36,728 bases of DNA from JBGPIK01 sp041484845 (GCA_041484845.1 JBGPIK010000015.1:1-36728); one strand, 5' to 3'; positions 16,476 through 24,905 are shown, counted from the first letter of the stretch. Numbers and translations are program-made. Notes: generated by a model not told the origin, from the letters alone.

Positions 16476-16698
16476 TGGCTTTTTCCAAGAGGTCGCAAAT
16501 CTCTTTAACCGAGCCGATTGCCACGATGTCATCGGCACTAACCACCAGCTTATGATCCTCTTCCAGCCTCGCCTGCAATAGCAGCGATCCGAGCGAATCC
16601 CATTCGGCAAGTGAGTCACGAGTATCATTCAACGTGACGATTCTACCCTGGACGCCCAAGGCATCCGTTATCCACTCTAAAGCTTTTTGTCTGTCCAT
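16456..16698 (-). CDS. Acyl carrier protein, copy 2
   Basis: An 80-residue carrier protein from ATG 16698; a GTG at 16710 lies inside the repeat arm. The phosphopantetheine site is the serine of EWDSLGSLLLQARLEEDHK (Ser35, motif DSLG). SVKEICDLLEKA forms helix IV. It shares little sequence with the other carrier protein at 16894-17157, so the two probably serve different partners or chain positions. Its end overlaps the dehydratase gene by 20 nt. An AAAG 5 nt before ATG is the only ribosome-binding candidate and comes from the repeat arm. Confidence 0.88.
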   Translation of the reverse strand: MDRQKALEWITDALGVQGRIVTLNDTRDSLAEWDSLGSLLLQARLEEDHKLVVSADDIVAIGSVKEICDLLEKANAVPAS

Positions 16699-16703
16699 AT
16701 CTT

Positions 16704-16890
16704 TCACCACGAAGGAACTGATGGAATCACCACGGAGACACCGAGTTCACAGAGACGAGCTTTTCATCACGCAAAGAATTTCAAACAAACTATGTTACCA
16801 CAGAGGCACGGAGGTCACGGAGTGTGAACATTTCGAAATCCGAAATTCGAAATTCAACTTTCCTCTGTGTTCTCCGTGTCTCTGCGGTGA
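16704..16890. repeat. Family A spacer repeats between the two carrier-protein genes
   Basis: Left arms start at 16704 (TTCACCACGAAGGAAC) and near 16727 (ATCACCACGGAGACACCGAG). A further arm CCACAGAGGCACGGAGGTCA near 16798 pairs with the right arm CTCCGTGTCTCTGCGGTGAG (16872-16891). Family B words (16827-16861) occupy the loop. The whole gap between the genes is repeat. Confidence 0.86.
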
Positions 16891-16893
16891 GGA

Positions 16894-17157
16894 TCACGCC
16901 TTTCCGTTCCCCTGAGTTTTGCGGTTGATGAACCGGACCAGCTTGTTGATGGAGTCCAGGTTATTCGGCACCAACTCGTCGTTCTTGATCTTGATTCCGT
17001 ATTTACCTTCAATAAAAGCGACCAGTTCGAGCACGCCCGTGGAATCGATAATTCCTTGCTCCATGAACGAGTCGCCGCCGGAAAGGTTTCCATCGTCTTC
17101 GCCATAAAGAAATTTCTCGGTAATGAACTCCCGTATCTCCTGCTCGACTGACAGCAT
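16894..17157 (-). CDS. Acyl carrier protein, copy 1
   Basis: An 87-residue carrier protein with Ser39 in EQGIIDSTGVLELVAFIE (motif DST), the attachment point for 4'-phosphopantetheine. The helix II segment VLELVAFIEGKYGIKIKNDE and the VPNNLDSINKLVRFI end match natural-product-type carrier proteins more than primary-metabolism AcpP. The ATG shares one base with the AsnB-2 stop (TAATG), so translation is coupled to AsnB-2. This links amide synthesis and acyl carriage in one transcript. The acyl ligase encoded downstream is the likely loading enzyme. Confidence 0.9.
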   Translation of the reverse strand: MLSVEQEIREFITEKFLYGEDDGNLSGGDSFMEQGIIDSTGVLELVAFIEGKYGIKIKNDELVPNNLDSINKLVRFINRKTQGNGKA

Positions 17158-19100
17158 TAAACATGCCTCCCTAAGTCATTGATAAACTCATCGATAAAGA
17201 GCTGCGTGGAAAGAATGCCTACCAGCGCCATGTTGTCTTTGGCTCCAATCGCCTCGCCTTTGCGGGCCTTGTCGGCAAGTTTTTGGACGGCCAGGGGTTT
17301 GAACAGGCCACCTTTCTGGATACTCTCGCGGGATAACAGTTCGTCTACGTATTCCTGTCGTGCCCGCTGTGTCGCCGAATCAAAAAAGCTTCTGGCATCC
17401 GGTGCGCGGTAGGGCTGTTTCGGTCTATTCTTCACGGAGGCGGGAATGAGATGCCCCGCTGCCTGCTTGAGCATATATTTCTCATTGAGCGCCTTCATTC
17501 TCAGCCGGGGCGGAATCGTGCAGGCAAATTCAATGACCCGGTGATCCAGAAATGGGAACCTTCCTTCGACGGAATGAGCCATGGCCATCCGGTCTCCTTG
17601 CGATGACAGAATGTAGCCGGGGAGCAACCCCGTCGCCTCCAGATACTGCGCCTGCGAGAGTCCGTCCCATTGTGAGTACGCTTCCGGCAACAATTTTTGC
17701 ATTTCGGAATAAGGATCGAGATTGCGGATTTCGAATTGCGCGGCCTCCGATAGAAACTTTTTCAATTTCGACGTCAATTCCCAACGTGGCGAGTGAGAGA
17801 AGAAAGGATTGGACAAATCGCGTGGATTAACGTGAAAGAAAGCCTTCAAGTAATCGTTCGATTGAGCCTGAAGATTTTGCAGATACGGGTAGAGTCGTTT
17901 CAACAACAGCGGGCGATAGCGGGAGGTGAGATCGACCGCCCAAAATCTGCGTATCTTGGCTTCCTTGAAAATATCATATCCGCCGAGAAATTCATCCGAT
18001 CCTTCACCCGTCAGCACCACTTTATAGCCGTCGTTGTGGACCAGCCGCGAAAGCAAGTACAGCGGTGCCGGCGCGGTCCTAAGGACGGGCTTTTCGGTAT
18101 GCCAGATTACATCCGGAAAGACATTGCAAATATCCTGATACGAACAGCGGACGGAGTCGTGATCGGTCCTTAGTAGTTCGATCACGTCCCGCTGATAACT
18201 ACTTTCGTCGAATTCAGAATCCTCAAACGTAACTGAAAAAGTTTTGAGCCGATCACCGGAACATTGTTGAACGAGAGCTGTAATAACGGAAGAGTCTAGC
18301 CCGCCGCTCAGATAGGCGCCGACAGGCACGTCGGACCGAAGCCGGATCCGCGTCGCGTCACTCAACAACTCCAGCAGCCGCCCGGCACAGTCCTCCTCGG
18401 TCATCTGAGCATCGACAGAAGAATAATCGAGGCGCCAATACGGCCAAACCCGCAACTTTCCACCCTCAACAACCATGCAATGACCTGGAGGTAATTCATG
18501 TATGCCCTTGAACATGGTCTTGGGCGGCAATGTGCACCAGAAAGTAAAGAGTTGATCGAGCGCCTTAAAATCAATTGATCGTTCTACCTCCGGATGACTC
18601 AAAATCGATTTGATTTCGGAGGCGAATAAAAAACTGCTCGCCGTTTGAGTGTAGAAGAGCGGGCGAACCCCCACTCGATCGCGAGAGAGAAAAAGTTTGC
18701 GCTGCTTCACATCCCAGATGGCAAAAGCCCACTGGCCGTTAAAATATTTAACGCAGTCAGCCCCTTTTTCTTGGTACATGTGCAGAATTACTTCCGTGTC
18801 GGATTGTGTGTTAAATCGGTGGCCAGCCTGAAGGAGTTTGTGCCTCAGTTCAAGATAATTGAAAATTTCCCCATTGAACGTAATCCAAAGGGATCCGTCC
18901 TCGTTTGACATAGGCTGCTGACCGCCAGCTAGGTCGATGATGCTCAGACGAGCATGGACCAGCCCCACATTGAACCTGTCCCCGACGTATACGCCGCTGG
19001 AATCGGGGCCCCGGTACCTGATGAGTCGAATCATGCGGCCAATCTCCTCTGGCGTAATCCGTTCCCCTTTGCAACTCAAAGCACCAGCAATGCCACACAT
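17157..19100 (-). CDS. AsnB-type glutamine amidotransferase 2
   Basis: A 647-residue asparagine-synthetase-like protein with Cys2 (MCGIAG), RGPDS (30-34), NGEIFN (76-81), and the PP-loop SGGLDSS at 265-271. GEGSDEFLGGYD and SSQGDRMAMAHSVEGRFPFL follow, the latter being a signature of AsnB homologues that lie in biosynthetic clusters next to carrier proteins. All glutaminase and synthetase motifs are intact. The substrate is unknown; by context it may amidate an acyl or sugar carboxylate of the EPS pathway. AGGA lies 7 nt before ATG 19100. It overlaps the first carrier-protein gene by one nucleotide. The 212-nt spacer to the flippase gene lacks the repeats seen elsewhere. Confidence 0.9.
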   Translation of the reverse strand: MCGIAGALSCKGERITPEEIGRMIRLIRYRGPDSSGVYVGDRFNVGLVHARLSIIDLAGGQQPMSNEDGSLWITFNGEIFNYLELRHKLLQAGHRFNTQSDTEVILHMYQEKGADCVKYFNGQWAFAIWDVKQRKLFLSRDRVGVRPLFYTQTASSFLFASEIKSILSHPEVERSIDFKALDQLFTFWCTLPPKTMFKGIHELPPGHCMVVEGGKLRVWPYWRLDYSSVDAQMTEEDCAGRLLELLSDATRIRLRSDVPVGAYLSGGLDSSVITALVQQCSGDRLKTFSVTFEDSEFDESSYQRDVIELLRTDHDSVRCSYQDICNVFPDVIWHTEKPVLRTAPAPLYLLSRLVHNDGYKVVLTGEGSDEFLGGYDIFKEAKIRRFWAVDLTSRYRPLLLKRLYPYLQNLQAQSNDYLKAFFHVNPRDLSNPFFSHSPRWELTSKLKKFLSEAAQFEIRNLDPYSEMQKLLPEAYSQWDGLSQAQYLEATGLLPGYILSSQGDRMAMAHSVEGRFPFLDHRVIEFACTIPPRLRMKALNEKYMLKQAAGHLIPASVKNRPKQPYRAPDARSFFDSATQRARQEYVDELLSRESIQKGGLFKPLAVQKLADKARKGEAIGAKDNMALVGILSTQLFIDEFINDLGRHV

Positions 19101-19312
19101 TTTGAAGATCCTATAGTCAAACCAATAACGAACTAGCGATTCCGTTTGATAACCAACTGAGTAAATTACGATGGCAGATGAGAGAGCATAACGCGTAGTT
19201 CAGTGCTTTATTATTCGTCGCCACTTGCTGAAAGGGCGGTGGCATGGCTTATTCAACGAAGAATCTGCGAGGGCAACGGCCGTGGACAGATATGTATCCT
19301 AAATTCAACTTC

Positions 19313-20803
19313 TTAGGCGGGATTTGGCGCGTCGACAGTGCTGTTTGCCTTCCTTGTTGAAAACCACCGCTCGCCTATCAACCCGCAGACATCTCGATAG
19401 GCCGAGATTTTAAAGAAAGAGATCAAAGTACTATAGATAAACATTCCCGACGCTACGTCGACAGCCAAAGTCACCCAACTGGGCCAATAAGATGGTAGTG
19501 ATTCGCCGATAATCCAAACGCACGTCGCCATTACAGCGGAACAGGAGAGTTGCGGTGCGACTATCGTAGCAATCTCCTTAAATTTTAAGTCGATGAGTTT
19601 CCCTGGAATCGCAATGGCTGGATAGAATATTACGAAGTTCGCTAACGCGTACCCAACCGTGATCGAATAAACGGTTCCAAACAATGCTCCGCCGAATATG
19701 CCAGCAACTAGAGTACCGGAACCAACGGCTCCCCACCTAAACATCCAATCCGTCCGTCCCTGGGACGTATAGAGCCACCCTGCTGGGCTACACAATGATT
19801 GCAGAAGTCCGACAGCGCATAAAATCCGCAGAATCGGTACGACCTCCATCCATTGTGTACCATACAACAATAGAATGAATGGTGCTGCTGTTACGTACAT
19901 CCCCATCATCATGGGAAAAGCAATCAGGGTTATGATGCCCATCGCACGTAGATAGACACCCTTCACCTGCGGCTTATTGTCCTGGATTGCCGATAGGGCG
20001 GTAAACATAACATCGGAAATTACGGATATAACTTGGGAGATCGGCAATAGCATGAGGGTATACGCACGGTTGTAAATTCCGACGCTCGAGGCTCCCAACA
20101 TTTTTCCTATGATAAGATCGTCGGCATTGCGGGCCCAATAATTAATGCAATTAAATCCTACCAGGTTAGCACTATAATGCAGCAACTCGTTCACCGCACT
20201 GAATTGGAAACTGATGCGGGGACGCCAGCCACTTACAAGGAAAACCATCGCACTACTAGCGAATCCTGTAGTTAAGATTTGTGCTACAAGACTCCATACG
20301 CGCCAGCCCGAAATGGCGAAAAATACCGCTACCGATCCCGATAGAAATGTTGTCAGGATCTCCACCCTTGCTAGCGCCCCAAAAGCCATGCGCCGTTGAA
20401 GCAGAGCGCGAGGAACAACCCCAAATGATCTCAAAAAGTAATTGAACGCCACCATGCCACACAAAGGTTGTAAGAGGGGTTCATGGTAAAATGCCGCAAT
20501 GTAGGGTGACAACCGTATAAAAGCGGCGGTCAAGGCGCTACCCAAGACCAACGTCAACCAGAAAATGGAATTGAGATGGCGTTCTTCCAACGTCCGCTTC
20601 TCAATTAGCGCTGTTCTAAAGCCAAAGTCGGAAAAGATGTCCGCAAAGCCCGCAAAGACCCAAACCATACCAATGAGCCCGTAATCTTTGGGAAACAACA
20701 ATCGCGCGAGTAGTACAGAAAATAAAATCTGTCCTACTTGCTGGAGCACTCTGGCAACCGTGCTCCAGGCGACTCCGGAGATGACTTGTTCTTTAAGGTT
20801 CAC
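19313..20803 (-). CDS. Wzx-type polysaccharide flippase (MOP superfamily)
   Basis: A 496-residue integral membrane protein with about 12-13 hydrophobic segments. The start VISGVAWSTVARVLQQVGQI and the LARLLFPKDYGLIGMVWVF segment are typical of WzxC/PST-family lipid-linked oligosaccharide flippases. The RNADDLIIGKMLGASSVGIYNRAY block (a WzxC-like signature) follows near 225-248. The protein should move undecaprenyl-linked repeat units to the periplasmic face. GTG 20803 has GGGGGAG about 9 nt upstream. The short hydrophilic C-terminus is complete. No Wzy polymerase gene is in the window. Confidence 0.92.
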   Translation of the reverse strand: MNLKEQVISGVAWSTVARVLQQVGQILFSVLLARLLFPKDYGLIGMVWVFAGFADIFSDFGFRTALIEKRTLEERHLNSIFWLTLVLGSALTAAFIRLSPYIAAFYHEPLLQPLCGMVAFNYFLRSFGVVPRALLQRRMAFGALARVEILTTFLSGSVAVFFAISGWRVWSLVAQILTTGFASSAMVFLVSGWRPRISFQFSAVNELLHYSANLVGFNCINYWARNADDLIIGKMLGASSVGIYNRAYTLMLLPISQVISVISDVMFTALSAIQDNKPQVKGVYLRAMGIITLIAFPMMMGMYVTAAPFILLLYGTQWMEVVPILRILCAVGLLQSLCSPAGWLYTSQGRTDWMFRWGAVGSGTLVAGIFGGALFGTVYSITVGYALANFVIFYPAIAIPGKLIDLKFKEIATIVAPQLSCSAVMATCVWIIGESLPSYWPSWVTLAVDVASGMFIYSTLISFFKISAYRDVCGLIGERWFSTRKANSTVDAPNPA

Positions 20804-21005
20804 TTAGAGTAACTCCCCCGTTAAGGACAAATTCTAGCACGCAATGGCATTGGAACAAATTCTGATGTTGCTTCAGAATTGTCCTTGGGAAGATCGCCCA
20901 CAGACGGCAACTTAAATGTCGAAACAGGAGGGCGGTATCGCCACCGCCATGTGGGTCGTAAAACCAACACGGGAGCGCGGGCTGTTCCTTCTGCCGGTTT
21001 AAATG

Positions 21006-22940
21006 TCACAAAAAATGTCTGAAAACACGAACCACGAAAACGAAAACATCCAAGATAAACAAATAGACTTTTGAGAAAAGTGTGTAGAGTGTAGTCTCAG
21101 GAGGAATTGGAGGTGGTACTAACATCCCAGCGGCATATTCAATGCCACCTAGGATGTGCGCTCTGAATCGCGGGTCTTCGTAATCAGCCGAGTTGGCCCC
21201 TCCATTCGTGTACCACGATCGTCCGTTGACATAGGCATGGTACCATGAAAACGGATGGTCGGAACCCATCTTCCCTCCACCCACGGAGGTCTCGTCCAGG
21301 TCTATAAGAACGATCGCTCCATTGATCTTAGGATTCTGTTTAAAATTGTAAGCCTCCGTCGTAAAGTTCCAGATTTCCGGCAAGCTTAAAGTGGATGGGT
21401 GGGCACGCGTGAGAATTCTAAGTCGGATCAATCGCGCGCTGATCTCAGATGCATATTGAGCACCGACGAGCTTGTTATACCAATCCCAGTTGTCCATGGC
21501 TGGCGATAACAGCCCAGCCGCATTATGAATACCCACAAAGCCACCGCCGTTTTCGATGTAGCGCTGAAAGGCTGCACGTTGTCTCGCATTGAGGACTTCA
21601 CCGGAGGGATTGAGAAAAATCACAGCCTTATAACGTGACAAGTTGAGATCGGTGAATTCCGTGGAATCTTCTGTTACATCTACTATAAAGTTATGGGCTT
21701 CACCTAACTTCTGGATTGCCGCAACGCCGTCAAGAATCGAAGCATGGCGAAAACCTAATGTTTTCGAAAAGACAAGCACCCGATACGGCATAACCCTTCC
21801 GCTGCTCAGATCATTTCTCCAAAGCTCAAGGTTCCCATTCCTCCAGTTTGCATTCAGAATGTCGACATCTCCATCGTTGTCGATGTCTCCAATGGCAATA
21901 TTATGTCCCGCATTTGTTGCGAGGATCTGTAACGTCCAGGACAGACCGGTGCCATCGTTGTAAACGATGCCGATACGATTAGTATTGGACTGATCCATCT
22001 CGGCGAAAGCCACATCTAGCGCGCCGTCATTATTAAAATCCGCTATACGTACACGATGAACATAACTGACGGATGGCACGATAATGTGTTCGACCCAGCT
22101 TTCGTTGAGTGGGTCTCTTGGCATTTCGAACCACGAGATCCTCCCCGCGCTTTCCGAGGGAGAAAGAACCACGTCAGGTGTGCCATCGTGATTTATGTCA
22201 CCGACCATGACACTGCAGCCAGCAGGCCACCGAGTAAAGTCGTGCCTGACCCAGGCCCCCTTGATTGGGTCGCTCGGCTGTTCTAACCAGTAGCCGTTCT
22301 CAACAATGTCGACACGACCATCGTTATTGACATCCAACAGTGCCAAGCCGTTGCCATTACTGGCCGTGGTAATGGCTACTTTAGTCCAGGAATCGGGCTT
22401 ATTTTGGAGATAGACAAATGTGGGACCAAACTGGACCCGTATCGCCACATCCAGCTTCCCATCTCCGTTCATATCTCCGACGACTATGTCGTGAGAGCCA
22501 GTCTTTGAATCGATGATATGGTTTTGCCAACGGTCTTCGGCCGGATTCCCACCCACACCCCTGGGATTCTCGTACCAGACGATTTGATCCCCGTTTGTGA
22601 CTACGTCCATGGCCCCGTCATTATTGATGTCGGCTACTTGCAGATCGTCGCCTCCGTGACCACCAATGAGATGCTTGGCCCAAGTCGGATAAGCATACCA
22701 ATAAACGTCCCCATGGTCGAAGCCGGCTAAGACATCTACAAATCCATCGCCGTCGATATCACCGATCGCCTTTCCCCAGGGGGACTGCTTCGGGTCCAGA
22801 ATACTACGCGTGAAAGGGACTTTTACGTTGCCAGAGATATCACTGAAAGTGCGAGGCGTAGAGGAAATAACCGTCGTAGTCAAATATTCGACCGAAATGA
22901 GAGTTACGATCGCAGCGACAATCTTAGCAGATAACAGCAT
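21006..22940 (-). CDS. Secreted FG-GAP/VCBS beta-propeller fused to a ThuA-like domain
   Basis: A 644-residue protein. Residues 1-25 form a hydrophobic signal or anchor. Seven Dx(D/N)xDG calcium-type repeats follow, at about 61, 104, 156, 203, 248, 301 and 352 (for example DIDGDGFVDV, DINNDGAMDV, DFNNDGALDV), forming an FG-GAP beta-propeller. From about 387 a ThuA-like class I amidotransferase-fold domain begins (VLVFSKTLGFRHASILDGV, GGGFVGIHNAAG), also found in trehalose-utilisation and glycan-degradation proteins. The export signal and neighbours suggest an envelope role in binding or turning over polysaccharide (inference). After a proline-rich linker (VPPPIPPET), the end reads VYLFILDVFVFVVRVFRHFL, a hydrophobic tail encoded by family E repeat DNA. 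The upstream 241-nt spacer has no recognised signal. Confidence 0.85.
   Translation of the reverse strand: MLLSAKIVAAIVTLISVEYLTTTVISSTPRTFSDISGNVKVPFTRSILDPKQSPWGKAIGDIDGDGFVDVLAGFDHGDVYWYAYPTWAKHLIGGHGGDDLQVADINNDGAMDVVTNGDQIVWYENPRGVGGNPAEDRWQNHIIDSKTGSHDIVVGDMNGDGKLDVAIRVQFGPTFVYLQNKPDSWTKVAITTASNGNGLALLDVNNDGRVDIVENGYWLEQPSDPIKGAWVRHDFTRWPAGCSVMVGDINHDGTPDVVLSPSESAGRISWFEMPRDPLNESWVEHIIVPSVSYVHRVRIADFNNDGALDVAFAEMDQSNTNRIGIVYNDGTGLSWTLQILATNAGHNIAIGDIDNDGDVDILNANWRNGNLELWRNDLSSGRVMPYRVLVFSKTLGFRHASILDGVAAIQKLGEAHNFIVDVTEDSTEFTDLNLSRYKAVIFLNPSGEVLNARQRAAFQRYIENGGGFVGIHNAAGLLSPAMDNWDWYNKLVGAQYASEISARLIRLRILTRAHPSTLSLPEIWNFTTEAYNFKQNPKINGAIVLIDLDETSVGGGKMGSDHPFSWYHAYVNGRSWYTNGGANSADYEDPRFRAHILGGIEYAAGMLVPPPIPPETTLYTLFSKVYLFILDVFVFVVRVFRHFL
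21022..21048. repeat. Family E repeat inside a coding 3' end
   Basis: AACACGAACCACGAAAACG units share a 14-nt core (21025-21038) with the spacer repeat at 12491-12504. The run lies inside the last codons of the FG-GAP/ThuA gene and encodes its hydrophobic tail. Confidence 0.6.
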
Positions 22941-23181
22941 CGCCGTACCCTATGCGTAAGCGTATTTGCCCAGAGCCTCGCCATTGAAACGTTCCAGCAA
23001 GCATGCAGGGCGAGAGCGAAGGGTCTCCTATCCGAACATCGATCAAGTAATTTACGGCCGCACGAATTCTCCTCTAATCTATCTTGGGTAAGTGCACCGA
23101 CGCGATCCAAGCAAACAGCGCAAAATCGACGGTTGCGAGACGTCTTGTCACGGGAGATGTTTTGCCTCAAGCTCACACACG

Positions 23182-24210
23182 TCAACCGATCCAGCGAAGT
23201 TTTGCGTCCAAGCGTCCGTCGTCGCGGAGGCCCTTGATCCGCTTGATACGTAGATATTTCGCCCCCGTAAACTCACCACGAGTGAGAGGTTGTTTTTTGT
23301 AGGCAGCGTAAAGCTGTTCAATCCCACGCCGTACGGTCCACTGAGGACGAAAGCCCGGGAGGGTCCGAGCGATCTTATCACAGTTGACACGATAGCAGCG
23401 GAGATCCGGCCCACCACCTTCCGCGTATTTAACGCGACTACCAGGCACAATCTCCTCTACCATAGAAGCCACATCCCGGATTTGATAGTTCTCTTCCGTT
23501 CGGCCGACATTGAATGCCTGGTTATGAACCAGATCCCGGGGCGCACCAAGGACCGCCACGAAAGCCCGGCAGATATCTTCTACATGAACGAGAGGCCGCC
23601 ACGGCGTACCGTCGCTCGCGATCAGAACCTCGCCTGTCGTGTAAGCGAACCCGACGAGATTGTTTACCACCAGATCGGCGCGAAGGCGTGTAGAAACACC
23701 GTAGGCGGTAGCGTTGCGCAAGTAGGTGGGACTGAAGCTGTCGTCCGCCAGGCGCGAGACGTCCCGTTCAACCAAGACTTTGGATTCGCCATAGGGCGTC
23801 ACCGGATTAAACGCCGCGTCCTCAGTTAGGGAATCAGACCCAGCAGACAGCCCATACAGACTGCAGGAAGAGGAAAAAAGGAAGCGGGGCACGCCGGCCG
23901 CCTTGGCCAACTCTGCGAGCCGAACCGAGGCACGGTGATTGATTTCATACGTGCACTCCGGATTGAGATCACTAAGAGGATCATTGGAGAGAGCTGCAAG
24001 ATGGATTACCGCATCGAAGCCCTTCAAGTCTGCCATCGTGACGTCGCGGAGGTCTTTGCGTATGGCCGGTACATTGGCCACACTGCCGTTGAAATCGCAA
24101 CCCGCGAAAAACTCGGTATCCAGTCCGGTGACATCATGCTTTGCGCCAAGTAGGATTGGGACCAGCACTGCGCCTATGTATCCGGCATGCCCGGTAACTA
24201 AAACGTTCAT
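23182..24210 (-). CDS. NAD-dependent nucleotide-sugar epimerase/dehydratase (extended SDR)
   Basis: A 342-residue extended short-chain dehydrogenase starting MNVLVTGHAGYIGAVLVP, with GxxGxxG at 7-13. HLAALSNDP near 75-83, an SSSCSLYG serine strand and the catalytic PYGESK (YxxxK) motif near 140 follow. Extended SDRs of this type epimerise, dehydrate or reduce CDP- or dTDP-sugars; the exact reaction cannot be read. Beside the cytidylyltransferase, a CDP-sugar substrate is likely. The start is set by GGAGG, 4 nt before ATG 24210, which lies inside the last codons of the deacetylase gene; stop and start share one base (TAATG). The annotated-length alternative from 24243 would overlap the deacetylase more deeply and has no better site. 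Confidence 0.85.
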   Translation of the reverse strand: MNVLVTGHAGYIGAVLVPILLGAKHDVTGLDTEFFAGCDFNGSVANVPAIRKDLRDVTMADLKGFDAVIHLAALSNDPLSDLNPECTYEINHRASVRLAELAKAAGVPRFLFSSSCSLYGLSAGSDSLTEDAAFNPVTPYGESKVLVERDVSRLADDSFSPTYLRNATAYGVSTRLRADLVVNNLVGFAYTTGEVLIASDGTPWRPLVHVEDICRAFVAVLGAPRDLVHNQAFNVGRTEENYQIRDVASMVEEIVPGSRVKYAEGGGPDLRCYRVNCDKIARTLPGFRPQWTVRRGIEQLYAAYKKQPLTRGEFTGAKYLRIKRIKGLRDDGRLDAKLRWIG

Positions 24211-24869
24211 TAAACCTCCATTCCTAAAACTGCTTTGCGGCAATAAAATCCTTCGGCGTACCCGCCCGAAGCGTTCGCCTCCATTCCGCGTATTCTCAGA
24301 ATTGAGGAGAATAACTCCCCCGAGAACCAGTGCTTCTCGCTCTGGCTTTCAAACGCGCCAAGGATCGTATCGATCTTTCGACGGCAGATGGATTCGTTGA
24401 GCGGAACAAAACAATTGGGCGATCCGCAATCGCCGTCATATTTAGGGATCTCATATTCGAGAATCAAATGGCTTCGGAATGTATTCCAAGTCAACTCGGA
24501 CACTAAGCGATGATCCTGATGAAGATCATGCCGGTAGTGCGTGAAGATCAAATCCGGCGCAAACTCAGTCTTAAGCTGTTCGAACCGCTCTTTGATATCA
24601 GCGCCGACGTAAGGGAGAAAACCATCCCGCAGTGAATGGATGATAACATTCTGGCGAGTAACATCTTTAAGAAAGGCGTCGGCGCTTTTCAGCGCTTCTT
24701 CCTTACGTCGGGCGTCCGAGCTAAATACCACCCACTTGACTTCGATGTCACGTCGGGTTCCTGCCAGCTTTAGGATCGAGCCTCCGCAGCCGATCTCGAT
24801 GTCGTCGCAGTGGGCACCGAGACAGAGAACACGGAGTGGCCCGCTATTGCTTAAAGTTAAACTGAGCAC
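24210..24869 (-). CDS. PIG-L family deacetylase
   Basis: A 219-residue zinc deacetylase. AHCDD (His20, Asp22, Asp23) and HQDH near 117-120 are the metal-binding and catalytic motifs of the PIG-L/LmbE family. GGSILKLAGT is the usual helix following the first motif. Members remove acetyl groups from N-acetylglucosamine-like units, including sugar intermediates in natural-product and glycan pathways. Here it could free an amine that a later acyltransferase modifies. GTG 24869 is the only start giving the full domain and its ribosome-binding site is weak. The gene is joined to the epimerase by a TAATG overlap and follows the cytidylyltransferase by 36 nt. Confidence 0.88.
   Translation of the reverse strand: MLSLTLSNSGPLRVLCLGAHCDDIEIGCGGSILKLAGTRRDIEVKWVVFSSDARRKEEALKSADAFLKDVTRQNVIIHSLRDGFLPYVGADIKERFEQLKTEFAPDLIFTHYRHDLHQDHRLVSELTWNTFRSHLILEYEIPKYDGDCGSPNCFVPLNESICRRKIDTILGAFESQSEKHWFSGELFSSILRIRGMEANASGGYAEGFYCRKAVLGMEV
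24215..24219 (-). promoter_or_regulatory. Ribosome-binding site of the epimerase gene
   Basis: GGAGG on the minus strand, 4 nt before ATG 24210, inside the final codons of the deacetylase gene. It supports translational coupling of the pair. Confidence 0.75.
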
Positions 24870-24905
24870 GAGTTCGTTTTTACCGTCTCGCCGCAGCGTG
24901 ACGGG

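Noticed and set aside
10519..16893. CRISPR array
   Set aside because: Family A units are degenerate, inverted as well as direct, unevenly spaced and separated by genes. No cas genes or uniform spacers are present.
17701..17740. Family B-like words inside AsnB-2 (QFEIRNLDPYSEMQ)
   Set aside because: The residues LDPYSEMQ and the following LLPEAYSQW fit the usual family pattern, so an insertion is not needed; similarity is probably chance.
20821..21009. A 62-codon minus-strand frame overlapping the FG-GAP/ThuA stop by 4 nt
   Set aside because: The overlap looks like coupling, but the peptide has no recognisable pattern, is rich in Arg and Pro, and has no ribosome-binding site of its own.
21006..21065. 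A PEP-CTERM sorting signal on the FG-GAP/ThuA protein
   Set aside because: The tail has a Pro-rich, hydrophobic, basic order but no PEP motif, and it is encoded by repeat DNA. It is kept only as an oddity.
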